Part shown: positions 1-7,971 of the stretch, piece after piece
How the letters are laid out: each line of letters begins with the position of its first letter
Position numbering within the stretch: position 1 is the stretch's first letter
DNA from: a virus
Virus record (IMG/VR): IMGVR_UViG_3300050821_010780
Location: 1-63,636 of that record
Reading direction: 5' to 3' (one strand)
DNA: 63,636 nt
Position numbers and translations under genes: made by a program
Notes under the pieces: generated by a model
Seen by the model: only the letters and a program-made list of their open reading frames with translations
Told to the model about the DNA's origin: nothing
The model's database searches: none

Positions 1-229
1 TAGATGTGCTAAATCCTATTCTCAATATTGCAGAAGTGGTATCATTGTAAATGATTACTCCTCGTCTATTAGTATTTGCAGCTAAAAGTAAAGTGTCAGA
101 AGTAGATACAGAAATAGCAGTAATGGTTCCGGTAGAAGAAATATTAACAGTTTCCAAGGCGCCATTAATAACAGCTACTGGATTACCGTTAGCATCAAAT
201 AAAATTGCTACTGGACTATCACTACTCAT
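1..229 (-). CDS. Partial virion/fibre-like protein (N-terminal 76 residues; 3' end off the left edge)
   Basis: The minus-strand frame starts at an ATG at 229-227 and stays open to position 1, so the gene is cut by the window edge. It begins MSSDSPVAILFDANGNPVAV, then a Thr/Ser/Ala-rich beta-like stretch (ISSTGTITAISVSTSDTLLL) and a NRRGVIIYNDTTSAILRIG segment. Openings of this kind are common in phage receptor-binding, fibre or decoration proteins, and the composition suggests beta-strands. The next upstream gene stops at 243, only 13 nt away. No enzyme motif is visible. The virion role is inferred from composition and position. Confidence 0.6.
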   Translation of the reverse strand, partial: MSSDSPVAILFDANGNPVAVINGALETVNISSTGTITAISVSTSDTLLLAANTNRRGVIIYNDTTSAILRIGFSTS

Positions 230-242
230 TGTATTTCTATCT

Positions 243-893
243 TCAACTTATAGTCCTTGTTCTTGAGCTTTCAAATACATTATTGACGTAGGCAAAAGTA
301 TCTACTACAGTGTGAAGAATTGTAGTTCCATCAAAATCATACATATTCCAAGTAATAGTAACGGGGACTTGATTACTATTATAGACGATTATTTTCTCCA
401 CTAATTTTTTGGTTAGTGTATTATCAAGATACCATACTATATCATTGGGGAACGGGCTTCCAGATGGATTAGTAATTCTAATGGCACCGGAAGCAAATCC
501 ATCACCGGGACCATTGTCAATGAAGTGAATTAATTGTCGCAAGGTTTCGTGTTCAGCTTCCGTCACCCCACCACCCGCATCATCTGCATTCAGTCCGTGA
601 ATAATACCAGCTGATAAAAGAAATGCTTTTTGAGCAAGATTGAATTGTAAAAGATCGATATCACTACATATTACAACAATCTCTTGGGCTTTAATTTTAT
701 GATTGATCTCTCCTTTAAGAAGGGAGCCTCGTATATCTGCCTCATCAACACCGGGAATTCTTAAAAGATCTCGTGAAGTATTCCATACTATTGGATAATC
801 AAAAATACGTATTGTTTTTTTACTTGTTGCTATATTTTGCACAATAAAACAATTAGGATTTTTAGAAAATGGTGCAAAGGAATTCATTCCCAT
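243..893 (-). CDS. Predicted virion structural protein (216 aa, unknown function)
   Basis: A complete 216-residue ORF between a partial fibre-like gene and a coiled-coil gene, with 3 nt to the upstream stop. The N-terminal half carries a helical segment (FNLAQKAFLLSAGIIHGLN, about residues 83-101) and a Gly-rich turn (DDAGGGVTEAEHETLRQLIHF). The C-terminal half is beta-rich with Ile, Val, Thr and Asn (EKIIVYNSNQVPVTITWNMY). This mixture resembles tail-fibre or baseplate accessory proteins. No catalytic motif is seen. A second in-frame Met at residue 3 is an alternative start. The role is inferred from neighbourhood. Confidence 0.6.
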   Translation of the reverse strand: MGMNSFAPFSKNPNCFIVQNIATSKKTIRIFDYPIVWNTSRDLLRIPGVDEADIRGSLLKGEINHKIKAQEIVVICSDIDLLQFNLAQKAFLLSAGIIHGLNADDAGGGVTEAEHETLRQLIHFIDNGPGDGFASGAIRITNPSGSPFPNDIVWYLDNTLTKKLVEKIIVYNSNQVPVTITWNMYDFDGTTILHTVVDTFAYVNNVFESSRTRTIS

Positions 894-896
894 AAT

Positions 897-2309
897 TTAT
901 CCTGTTTTATTTAATGATCGTAATTCATTTATTTGTTCTAAATTTTCTTTTGAGCGTGATTTAATAATCATTCGTTCTTGAATAATTTTATCAACTCTAA
1001 TCATTGTATTAATATTAAGTTCCGCTAACTCTTTTAATGCATTCTTTTCTTCTATTATTTTTTCTTTCAGCATACCTTCTGCTAATATTCGTTCTGAATA
1101 TGGAATATCATATGATGGCCTATCTATAATCATTTTATCATTATATTGTTTAATATCGTACATTTTTTTGTTTCTTAAAAGCTCCATTTCTTGTTTGGCT
1201 CTTTCAATATTAAATATATCATCTCGATATAAAGCAATTTTCTTTTTTAAAACTTCTTGTTGAGATGTATTATGATTAATTTTTTTTGTAATATCTACTT
1301 CTTTACCTTGTTTTAATATTTGTGTAAATTTATTATTTTCTACTATAAGATTATTTAATATTAATTCATCTTTAATTATTTTATTATTAATATTTGTAAT
1401 ATCTTTTATTTTAGAAAGTATAATATTTTCTGTTTTTTGTTTTTCTGCTTCTATTTTTTTACTTGAATTATAGTATGACCATAATTTATATGATGCTACA
1501 TTTTCTTTTGCCTTCTTTTCAGCTATAATTTTTTGATAAGATATTTTATCTTGTTTGATTATATCTAATGATATTTTTTTATTATTTATTGTATTTATTA
1601 ATAATTCTTCTTCTAATTTTAATTTTTCTAATTTATTTTCATCATCACACATAGTATCAATAATATCTGATATTGAAGTAATAATTTTGCTAGATTTAAT
1701 TTGTTTCTCTTTCTTTTGGGCAATAATTTGCTGTTGTGATTGTAATTTATTTTTTTTACTCAAATATTTAAAATTATAAATACCACTATTTTTTAATTTT
1801 TCATCTTTATGAATAATAATTTTTCTAATATTGTCTGAACTATTTTTAACAATATCACTTAATGATAAACGATATCTAGAATTTAATAATTGTTCTAAAT
1901 ATTGTATTGCTGTGCTAGAAAAATCAAAGTTTTTTCCATCAGCTATTGCAAATATTTTTTCTAATGAATGATCCAAATCACTTGCATAACTATCAAACCA
2001 TTCTGGCTCACCAATAAATTCATCTTTTATATTATCAACTGTTTCTTTTAATAATTGTAAAGCATTAATTTTTAATATATCTTGATCATTAATAAAAGGA
2101 TCGCTTCTATGATAATATTGTAAATTTCTACGAGGATTATATTGTGTATTTTGATCAATTCGTCTTGTATCGAATGCTTGTTTTACTAGCGCATAAGATG
2201 GTAACGATTTCAATGCACTAACACGAAATACTCTTATGCCTTCACGCTCTTCTATTGATTTGTGAATGCCAATAACTATTTTTAGTGTATCTGAATAAAG
2301 CACGCTCAT
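897..2309 (-). CDS. Long coiled-coil protein, unknown function (470 aa)
   Basis: Residues 1 to about 170 look globular (an RVSALKSLPSYALVKQAF segment and an aromatic/Arg patch near NPRRNLQYYHRSDPF). The remaining 300 or so residues are a Lys/Glu/Ile/Asn-rich coiled coil with repeated KK, EE and ISD patches, ending in KSRSKENLEQINELRSLN. The gene is visibly more AT-rich than the capsid genes. Its 5' flank carries one copy of the intergenic ATGC-N3-[AT]TTAT motif (2318-2330). Position near fibre and glycosylation genes suggests a tail, fibre-assembly or chaperone role, but nothing in the sequence proves it. Confidence 0.65.
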   Translation of the reverse strand: MSVLYSDTLKIVIGIHKSIEEREGIRVFRVSALKSLPSYALVKQAFDTRRIDQNTQYNPRRNLQYYHRSDPFINDQDILKINALQLLKETVDNIKDEFIGEPEWFDSYASDLDHSLEKIFAIADGKNFDFSSTAIQYLEQLLNSRYRLSLSDIVKNSSDNIRKIIIHKDEKLKNSGIYNFKYLSKKNKLQSQQQIIAQKKEKQIKSSKIITSISDIIDTMCDDENKLEKLKLEEELLINTINNKKISLDIIKQDKISYQKIIAEKKAKENVASYKLWSYYNSSKKIEAEKQKTENIILSKIKDITNINNKIIKDELILNNLIVENNKFTQILKQGKEVDITKKINHNTSQQEVLKKKIALYRDDIFNIERAKQEMELLRNKKMYDIKQYNDKMIIDRPSYDIPYSERILAEGMLKEKIIEEKNALKELAELNINTMIRVDKIIQERMIIKSRSKENLEQINELRSLNKTG

Positions 2310-2317
2310 CCATCAAA

Positions 2318-2330
2318 ATGCATAATTATC
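2318..2330 (-). promoter_or_regulatory. Putative late promoter motif (degenerate copy)
   Basis: Plus-strand ATGC-ATA-ATTATC, lying 9 nt beyond the ATG of the coiled-coil gene (2309) and overlapping the stop codon of the upstream glycosyltransferase. It matches the recurrent ATGC-N3-A(A/T)TAT(G) element of this window. Confidence 0.35.
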
Positions 2331-3594
2331 CGTATGTTCTTTCGAATACGCTTATAAACTTTTTAGCTGTATTTTCCCAGCTATTATCGGTAATGTATGC
2401 AAATTGCTTGCTTATTTGCTCCTCCATTAGCTTTCTATTAGAAAATAGTTTGTCTATTTCACATGCCATATCTTCTATATTATCAGCTTTTATTGTTGGT
2501 AAGTCAGAAAAGTGTGGAATATCCGAAGAAACCACAGCAATACCCTTTGAAAATGCCAATCTTGCGGCGCCAGAAGCTCCAAATACTTCATGTTTTGGAT
2601 CAGAAATATATGGAAACAAAGCTACATTATTGGTTCGCAAGTAGCTATCAATTACTTCTTCTGATTGAAAGCCCCTAATAATAGCTATATTGTCTCGTAG
2701 CTCAAGCTGATCTATTAACTGAATTAACTCGTTATAGTATAACTGATGCCCAGTTTTATTTTGTTCAGTTTCCGAAAATAATATGGTCAAGAATATATCG
2801 CTATACTTCTTTTTAAGCTCCTTAACTACACATATTGAATTATGAAAACCTTTATAGTGGAAGCCAAATCCTTGATGAATAATAGTATGTTCTGATTTGT
2901 ATAGGTTCCATAATTTTTTATCTGTTGTTGTCTTATAACATCCATGAGGTATTACATAAACATCTCCTGAAATCTTCTTCTCGTCCTTCAAAATTTTTTT
3001 AGCACCATCAAGATGAACAATTACTTCCGCAATAGGAGCTTCACAAATGGTTTTATCAAGGTGATGAAATACGCTATGCAATATTATTATTGTGCGATAC
3101 TTTGATATTTGAGTCAGAAATGATAACCAATATCTAGCATTTGGAAATAGTCCATACTCATGATTGATTAGAATAATATCTGGATCATATTGTTTGATTT
3201 TATCAGTAAGATCTGTTAATAATTTACCACGCTCCCAACAAGTTATTGATCGATCATTCAGATTATAATGAGTGAGTAAATCATTTTTCTCAATGAATAG
3301 TTTAAAGTCTTTTATGTGTTTGATAATTTCGGGAAATAAGTTCTCTGCATATGTGCTAATTCCACATTGCATTGCCCAATTACTAACAAATGCAATCTTC
3401 ATATCTTTCGCTATAAATACTTCTTTGCGTTTGAATAAACTACCGTTTTTTAAAGTGTAATCAGTGAATAATTCCTTTGCCGATTTGTTTTCTAACTCAT
3501 CGGTAAGCTTAATAATCTTCAATCCGTCATTAATAATTGGACCATCGGACACAACGCATACATTGCCGTTTTTACATCCAATATACTTTGACAT
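2326..3594 (-). CDS. GT-B fold glycosyltransferase, family 4-like (422 aa)
   Basis: From about residue 65 the protein has a GT-B organisation. The N-terminal Rossmann start is MKIAFVSNWAMQCGISTYAE, the Gly-containing loop typical of GT4 enzymes. A mid segment reads YVIPHGCY, and a C-terminal donor-binding region reads NVALFPYISDPKHEVFGASG followed by AARLAFSKGIAVVSSDIPHF, matching the E-x-FG-xxxxEA-like region of glycosyl transferases group 1. A separate module of about 65 residues (SKYIGCKNGNVCVVSDGP) precedes the enzyme. The gene sits 6 nt after a pyruvyl-transferase-like gene. The likely role is glycosylation of virion fibres or host surface sugar; donor and acceptor cannot be read from sequence. 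Confidence 0.82.
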   Translation of the reverse strand: MSKYIGCKNGNVCVVSDGPIINDGLKIIKLTDELENKSAKELFTDYTLKNGSLFKRKEVFIAKDMKIAFVSNWAMQCGISTYAENLFPEIIKHIKDFKLFIEKNDLLTHYNLNDRSITCWERGKLLTDLTDKIKQYDPDIILINHEYGLFPNARYWLSFLTQISKYRTIIILHSVFHHLDKTICEAPIAEVIVHLDGAKKILKDEKKISGDVYVIPHGCYKTTTDKKLWNLYKSEHTIIHQGFGFHYKGFHNSICVVKELKKKYSDIFLTILFSETEQNKTGHQLYYNELIQLIDQLELRDNIAIIRGFQSEEVIDSYLRTNNVALFPYISDPKHEVFGASGAARLAFSKGIAVVSSDIPHFSDLPTIKADNIEDMACEIDKLFSNRKLMEEQISKQFAYITDNSWENTAKKFISVFERTYG

Positions 3595-3600
3595 ATCATC

Positions 3601-4533
3601 TCATAAAAGTTCATTCATTTTTTTTACCAGCTCGGCAAAATCCCCTACATAAATGTCGTTATATGTGCAAGCGTAAAATGCGTCTATTAGCTTTTGCTTC
3701 GTTATTTCGAAGTATGAAATCGATGCATTATGCATCAATTTATCGTGATGATGTATGGTTAAACAAGGTGTTTTACACATATTCGATAGGATTGTTCCGT
3801 GATATCTTTGGGTAATTATATTGGTATATGAACTGAATAATTTGGTGAGAGATGCAATATCTTTTTCGCAGTCAGTAATATACTTGGAACTTCTATGCCT
3901 CATCTTATTGATGATCTCCGCAGATGCAAAATTATCATTCAACTCATTGTCTCTACACATACCGAAAAGATTTATGCTGTATCTATCATCAATAAGTATA
4001 TCCAAAAATTGCGCAAACTCAATCTTGAACTTCTCCCAAAATACGTGTTCCCAATGAGATGTAAAATATTGAGGAACAACTGATACGTTAGGTAATATCA
4101 ATATCGATTTACTATGTCTATCTGATTGAATAACACAATCCGATAAAGAATATACCAAATCAGGAATGACTATTGTATTGGTATTCAGTGAGTAAAATAC
4201 TTCCTTCTTGATGACCGATCTAATAGCTACAAGCTTTGCTGCTTTAATAAGTTCAAGATGAAATGGATGAATATCTGTTTCAGATCCAACCCCAATATAG
4301 AAACTTGGCATCAATTTTATTGCGTTGATTGCATCATCTGAAATCAAAGGCTTTGTATCAAGAAAAGAGCCACCACCAAAAAAAAGAGCATCAACACCAA
4401 GAAGATGTTGACGCTCTATATGATCGGTGAATACGAAATGTATGTGCGGAAACAGCTTATGGAGTGCGTCTATAAAAAGCTGGTCTCCTATATTGTTCTT
4501 ATAATAAAATCCATATACTAAAACTTTTTTCAT
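3601..4533 (-). CDS. Polysaccharide pyruvyl transferase-like protein (310 aa)
   Basis: The protein begins MKKVLVYGFYYKNNIGDQLF, with the N-x-GD motif near the N-terminus, then LFFGGGSFLDTKP, FYIGVGSETD and TQRYHGTILSNMCKTPCL. These are the hallmarks of the polysaccharide pyruvyl transferase family (PF04230), including the conserved R-(Y)-HG near the C-terminus. I start it at 4533, not 24 nt upstream, because that ATG overlaps the previous stop as ATGA, a translational-coupling arrangement. It and the following glycosyltransferase probably form a small sugar-modification unit. Some family members act as glycosyltransferase-like enzymes, so the substrate is open. Confidence 0.8.
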   Translation of the reverse strand: MKKVLVYGFYYKNNIGDQLFIDALHKLFPHIHFVFTDHIERQHLLGVDALFFGGGSFLDTKPLISDDAINAIKLMPSFYIGVGSETDIHPFHLELIKAAKLVAIRSVIKKEVFYSLNTNTIVIPDLVYSLSDCVIQSDRHSKSILILPNVSVVPQYFTSHWEHVFWEKFKIEFAQFLDILIDDRYSINLFGMCRDNELNDNFASAEIINKMRHRSSKYITDCEKDIASLTKLFSSYTNIITQRYHGTILSNMCKTPCLTIHHHDKLMHNASISYFEITKQKLIDAFYACTYNDIYVGDFAELVKKMNELL

Positions 4534-5417
4534 AATAAGTAAAAATCTGATTGCCAAATACTTATTATTTTATATCCTAATTTTTTTAAGATCTTTTCTC
4601 TTTTAATGGTGGCCTTGAAAAGTTCTCCATATGTTTTATTTGCTTTTTTATTAAAATCATTAGGCTTAAATTTTTTAGGATTACCGTGCCAATAGTCTCC
4701 ATAGAATTCGTATATGGTATTGGTAGTTGGATCGTAAGCATCTACTTTAAATTTTTTATTCTTAATTTTGATAATATGTTGTCTATAATTTGTTGGAATT
4801 TTTAATAAATCGAGCCATCTTGTTTCTATTTTAGATATAGAAGATCTACATTTATCACACCCATGTCCCGATAAATGATGATTTGGTCTTTGTTCAAATT
4901 CACCATGAATTGGACAAATAATTATAATATTTGTATGTGAATTAATATAATTAATTTTACTATAATTAAAAACAAAATTATGAATTATATTAGCTTTTTT
5001 TATAAAATTTTCTTGACCTAAAATAATATTTTCAGTAGAACATTGTTGACATCCTGATCCATTCAAATGGATAGATGCTTGCTGCGGAAATTCACCGTGT
5101 TTTTTACAAATAATTATTATATCATTATGTGAATGAGTATATTCTACTTTTGAATAGTCAAAAATATTTCCATGAATTTTTTGAGCTGCCAAAATAAATT
5201 CTTCTGTTGTATAATATTTATTATCAATACCACATTGATAACAACCCTTTCCACTGCTATGAAGTCTTGGTTCTTGCTCAAATTCTTTATGTATTGGACA
5301 AATTATTATTACTGATGTTTTACTATTAATATAATTAACTTGTGAATAATCATATTTATGTCCATGTTTTATTACAGATTTAGCAACAAATTCTTCTTTT
5401 GTCTGTTTTTTCGGCAT
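4530..5417 (-). CDS. Zinc-ribbon-repeat (DUF723-like) homing-type nuclease with Vsr-like C-terminal domain (295 aa)
   Basis: Three repeats of about 60 residues read F-(x)n-HG-x-x-(Y/F)DYS-x-V-x-Y, then II-C-x-x-H-x-E-F-x-Q, then H-x-x-G-x-GC-x-x-C (first repeats end GCYQCG and GCQQCS). These look like DUF723-type zinc-binding DNA-recognition repeats. The C-terminal part (about residues 195-295) has VDAYDPTTNTIYEFYGDYWH and ends KKLGYKIISIWQSDF, which resembles the Vsr/EDxHD branch of PD-(D/E)XK nucleases. The gene overlaps the pyruvyl-transferase start as ATGA. It is one of three paralogues in the window, is AT-rich, and shares a leader with the 40970 copy. Likely a free-standing homing endonuclease. 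Confidence 0.8.
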   Translation of the reverse strand: MPKKQTKEEFVAKSVIKHGHKYDYSQVNYINSKTSVIIICPIHKEFEQEPRLHSSGKGCYQCGIDNKYYTTEEFILAAQKIHGNIFDYSKVEYTHSHNDIIIICKKHGEFPQQASIHLNGSGCQQCSTENIILGQENFIKKANIIHNFVFNYSKINYINSHTNIIIICPIHGEFEQRPNHHLSGHGCDKCRSSISKIETRWLDLLKIPTNYRQHIIKIKNKKFKVDAYDPTTNTIYEFYGDYWHGNPKKFKPNDFNKKANKTYGELFKATIKREKILKKLGYKIISIWQSDFYLL

Positions 5418-5419
5418 AT

Positions 5420-5432
5420 CTTACTATATATC
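5420..5432 (-). promoter_or_regulatory. Shared leader GATATATAGTAAG before a homing nuclease
   Basis: Read on the minus strand, GATATATAGTAAG lies 2 nt before the ATG at 5417. The identical 13-mer occurs at 42093-42105, 1 nt before the start of another nuclease of the same family. It contains the recurrent TGATATATAG core seen in other gaps, so it may be a promoter or ribosome-binding leader carried with the mobile gene. Confidence 0.4.
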
Positions 5433-5435
5433 AAT

Positions 5436-5693
5436 TCATTCCACGAAATCAACGGCCCAAGATACTGTTCGCACTCCGGATACATTCCACTTGATTTTGA
5501 GCATAAATGAACCATTACCAAAATTGACTTGCCAATCCAAAGTATCTTTATGACTATCACAAGGAGTAGTTCCCCCATCATCCTTGAATTCAACAAGAAT
5601 GGTAACGGGTTTTCCAAATAGCGTAATATCAACTTCATCCTGACCCGAAACATCAAGTGTTCCGGACATAATATTGTCGAGTGGTGTTGCCAT
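5436..5693 (-). CDS. Small beta-rich virion protein (85 aa)
   Basis: A compact 85-residue ORF with a clear ribosome-binding site (GGGAGAAT before the ATG) and a well-formed promoter motif about 45 nt upstream (5737-5749). The sequence alternates charged and hydrophobic residues (VDITLFGKPVTILVEFKDDG, then LKIKWNVSGVRTVSWAVDF), predicting a small beta-sandwich or barrel. Size and position downstream of the capsid region suggest a capsid decoration or head-completion protein. A longer overlapping minus-strand frame (5372-5656) has no start signal and is rejected. Confidence 0.65.
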   Translation of the reverse strand: MATPLDNIMSGTLDVSGQDEVDITLFGKPVTILVEFKDDGGTTPCDSHKDTLDWQVNFGNGSFMLKIKWNVSGVRTVSWAVDFVE

Positions 5694-5736
5694 TTTATTC
5701 TCCCAAAGTTATAGGTTAACTTACTCGGACAATAAT

Positions 5737-5749
5737 ATGCGGGAATATG
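5737..5749 (-). promoter_or_regulatory. Putative late promoter ATATT-N3-GCAT
   Basis: Plus-strand ATGC-GGG-AATATG, followed by a second ATGC-GTTG-AATATG 10 nt on. On the minus strand this is CATATT-CCC-GCAT about 45 nt before the ATG of the 85-aa gene, which has its own Shine-Dalgarno. It lies just inside the gap after the methyltransferase fusion gene. Confidence 0.5.
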
Positions 5750-5766
5750 CGTTGAATATGATTATG

Positions 5767-7806
5767 TCACTTTCTGAACATATAGACGTTTTCGTACTTT
5801 GGTATGTTATGCTTAGTAAAGTGCGTTTTTTGTATGTGGAGTGGTATTTGCTCAATGATGTTTCCAAAACACTCCTTAGCCATATCCAACATTTGGGGAT
5901 ATCCAGAGACATTTAATCCAAACCATTTACCAGGTTTGAGCATTCGTTTGGTATTGCTCAAAGTCTTTTTCCAATACACATTATAGAAGTAGTCCTCATC
6001 TTTTGCATAAGCTTGTGTATTATCAGATGAATATACTTCCAGATTGTAGTATGGTGGAGAACTGAAAGCAAAATCAACGCAATCCTCTCCCAAATCTACA
6101 TTCTCCGAACCGTCCTGAATTAGTTGCACATCTTTCAAACCAAGATCAGTTTTAAGTTCAATCAAAGAAGGTGTGGTTAAAGGATCAACACCAATATATT
6201 TGCGACCACAAGACGTTGCCCCCAACATTCTTGTCCCCCATCCAGCGGAATAATCGTATACCGTATCACCAACTTCCGAATACTTGTGATAGACATATTT
6301 GGCTACCGCAGGCTTAAAAATAGAAACGTTGTAGCAAATCCCTGACGAGGCAAATCCTCTGACAATGTTTGAGAACGATATAGCAAACTTCTCTTTCGTT
6401 ATCCAATTTAAGCCAAGCCTATTTTCAATACACTTCATTAATAACTCATCATCATTAAATGCTTCAATTACCGATGGCTTATTGAGATATTTGGCTCCAT
6501 AGAAGTCTCGACAATATGATTTACATAGTATAGTGCATAAGCGACTAAATGGTTCCAATGAGATTAGGAATTTAGTATCCTCACATAGCTTTTTGTAATC
6601 GTCAAGTATTCGTTTATCGAAGGTGAAATTGAACCCATTATGCCTCAAACGATCCAAAATATCGTGCGCCATATATTGCTTATCTTCTTTGCTCATTTGA
6701 GCAACATTATCAGCAGTTAATTCTACACCATTAATATTGAGTACTTGGTGATATTCTGGATAATTACTGTGTAAATGTGCTTTTGGATATCCACGTGTTC
6801 CAACAAGCGTTTTTCTATCGATCTCTTCCATTTTCTGACTGAACCGTAAATAGGCTTGATATTTGCGCTCCAAATAAATTGTTGCACCAGCATACATCCA
6901 GTTTAAGAACTTCTGAATATTGCGATTACCACTAAAAGCAATTACCCAAGTGTTTTTATCCTTAGCTTCTTCACTATCATCATTCTTGTAGATGTTGCCT
7001 TTTACTATCGTATGTTTATGCATACCTTCGATGAACTCTTTTGTCGAGACAATTTTGCAACCGGAAAGCTTTTTGGTCTCATTGTTAATCGTGCCATCTC
7101 CATCAAAATATCCTCGAATGAAATGACGATGAAGCTTTCTATCCAACCATATTGGATACTGCAATAAAAAGGTTTTGCGCGGCATACATCCCTTCTTCAT
7201 AAGCTCAAAACATATGTGTTTGCTGTTGATATGCAGTGTATGCATTATACCACGATCTCTATTTTCATGTCTTCTATCATGAATGGTTATCTGTTTTTGA
7301 CTATCAGATGCATTCTTGTATATGAGCAACGATAACTTGTTTAGTATATCCCTATCTATCTCATTTAGGGAAAGATTAACTGCGTAATAGTGGTTTGTTT
7401 GATTACATCCATCAGCATATAAAAAGCCTAAAAAATAGGCCTTTTCTTCTGTATCAATTACATCAAAAAAATCCTCGTAAATGGGGTATATTCGATGCGC
7501 TTCTTCCGAAGATCTTCTTGGGATGTCCAAGCGTTTGAAATACCTCAATACAAGTCCCGCCCCAATACCGAATTCTTTCCCAACATCTTCAAGAGAGTAT
7601 CCGTCTTTATACATCGCCTCCATTGCCCTTATTTCGGTTTCCAGCTTCTTTGGACGATTTGGTCCTCGTCTTGGGATACTGTATTGTTTGAGCACTTTTA
7701 GAATGCAGTTTGGATGAATATCAAGTTCGTTGGCTATTTCGTTAGAACTTAATCCTCCGATGTATTTGTCGATAATCACTTGCTGTTTTTCAGTTGGTTG
7801 TTTCAT
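5767..7806 (-). CDS. HTH - LAGLIDADG homing endonuclease - DNA methyltransferase fusion (679 aa)
   Basis: Three modules are visible. Residues 1-95 hold two helix-turn-helix-like repeats, each ending in IPRR (SSNEIANELDIHPNCILKVL; SLEDVGKEFGIGAGLVLRYF). Residues 118-330 hold a LAGLIDADG endonuclease with both motifs intact: YFLGFLYADGC at 124-134 and FIRGYFDGDGTI at 229-240. Residues 390-679 form an amino-methyltransferase: SAM motif I VYDYSAGWG (516-524), YIGVDPL, and catalytic motif IV SSPPYYNLE (582-590). It is not an intein, since there is no N-terminal Cys/Ser nucleophile and no splicing C-terminus. The start ATG at 7806 is the first Met. Downstream is a gap of about 70 nt holding a promoter motif. 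Target specificity is unknown. Confidence 0.88.
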   Translation of the reverse strand: MKQPTEKQQVIIDKYIGGLSSNEIANELDIHPNCILKVLKQYSIPRRGPNRPKKLETEIRAMEAMYKDGYSLEDVGKEFGIGAGLVLRYFKRLDIPRRSSEEAHRIYPIYEDFFDVIDTEEKAYFLGFLYADGCNQTNHYYAVNLSLNEIDRDILNKLSLLIYKNASDSQKQITIHDRRHENRDRGIMHTLHINSKHICFELMKKGCMPRKTFLLQYPIWLDRKLHRHFIRGYFDGDGTINNETKKLSGCKIVSTKEFIEGMHKHTIVKGNIYKNDDSEEAKDKNTWVIAFSGNRNIQKFLNWMYAGATIYLERKYQAYLRFSQKMEEIDRKTLVGTRGYPKAHLHSNYPEYHQVLNINGVELTADNVAQMSKEDKQYMAHDILDRLRHNGFNFTFDKRILDDYKKLCEDTKFLISLEPFSRLCTILCKSYCRDFYGAKYLNKPSVIEAFNDDELLMKCIENRLGLNWITKEKFAISFSNIVRGFASSGICYNVSIFKPAVAKYVYHKYSEVGDTVYDYSAGWGTRMLGATSCGRKYIGVDPLTTPSLIELKTDLGLKDVQLIQDGSENVDLGEDCVDFAFSSPPYYNLEVYSSDNTQAYAKDEDYFYNVYWKKTLSNTKRMLKPGKWFGLNVSGYPQMLDMAKECFGNIIEQIPLHIQKTHFTKHNIPKYENVYMFRK

Positions 7807-7903
7807 TTGGCCGTAAACTCCTCTGCACCCATAATCTAATCAATGTTGGGTGTGTTGTCAATAAGATACTAACCAAATGCTGAAAGATTGGTTGATTTTG
7901 GAC

Positions 7904-7937
7904 AAAAAAGAGCCCGTGAAGAAAATTCCTCACGGGC
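7904..7937 (-). terminator. Rho-independent terminator after the major capsid gene
   Basis: An 8-bp perfect stem (plus strand GCCCGTGA at 7912-7919 pairs with TCACGGGC at 7930-7937), a 10-nt loop, and on the minus strand a TTTTTT run at 7909-7904. It lies 35 nt beyond the capsid stop codon. Confidence 0.9.
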
Positions 7938-7971
7938 CTTAAGATAAGCGAAAACAGGCTAAATTAGGCTA

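Noticed and set aside
51-266. Plus-strand ORF at the left edge
   Set aside because: Its antisense frame encodes a better protein with an ATG at 229 that continues off the edge; the plus frame has no ribosome-binding site.
5372-5656. Minus-strand 94-aa ORF overlapping the small beta-rich gene
   Set aside because: Different frame, no Shine-Dalgarno, and the 5436-5693 frame has a good start and promoter motif.
5767-7806. LAGLIDADG as an intein in the methyltransferase
   Set aside because: No Cys/Ser at the N-terminal junction and no HN-C/S/T at the C-terminal junction; the endonuclease lies N-terminal to the methyltransferase domain rather than splitting it.
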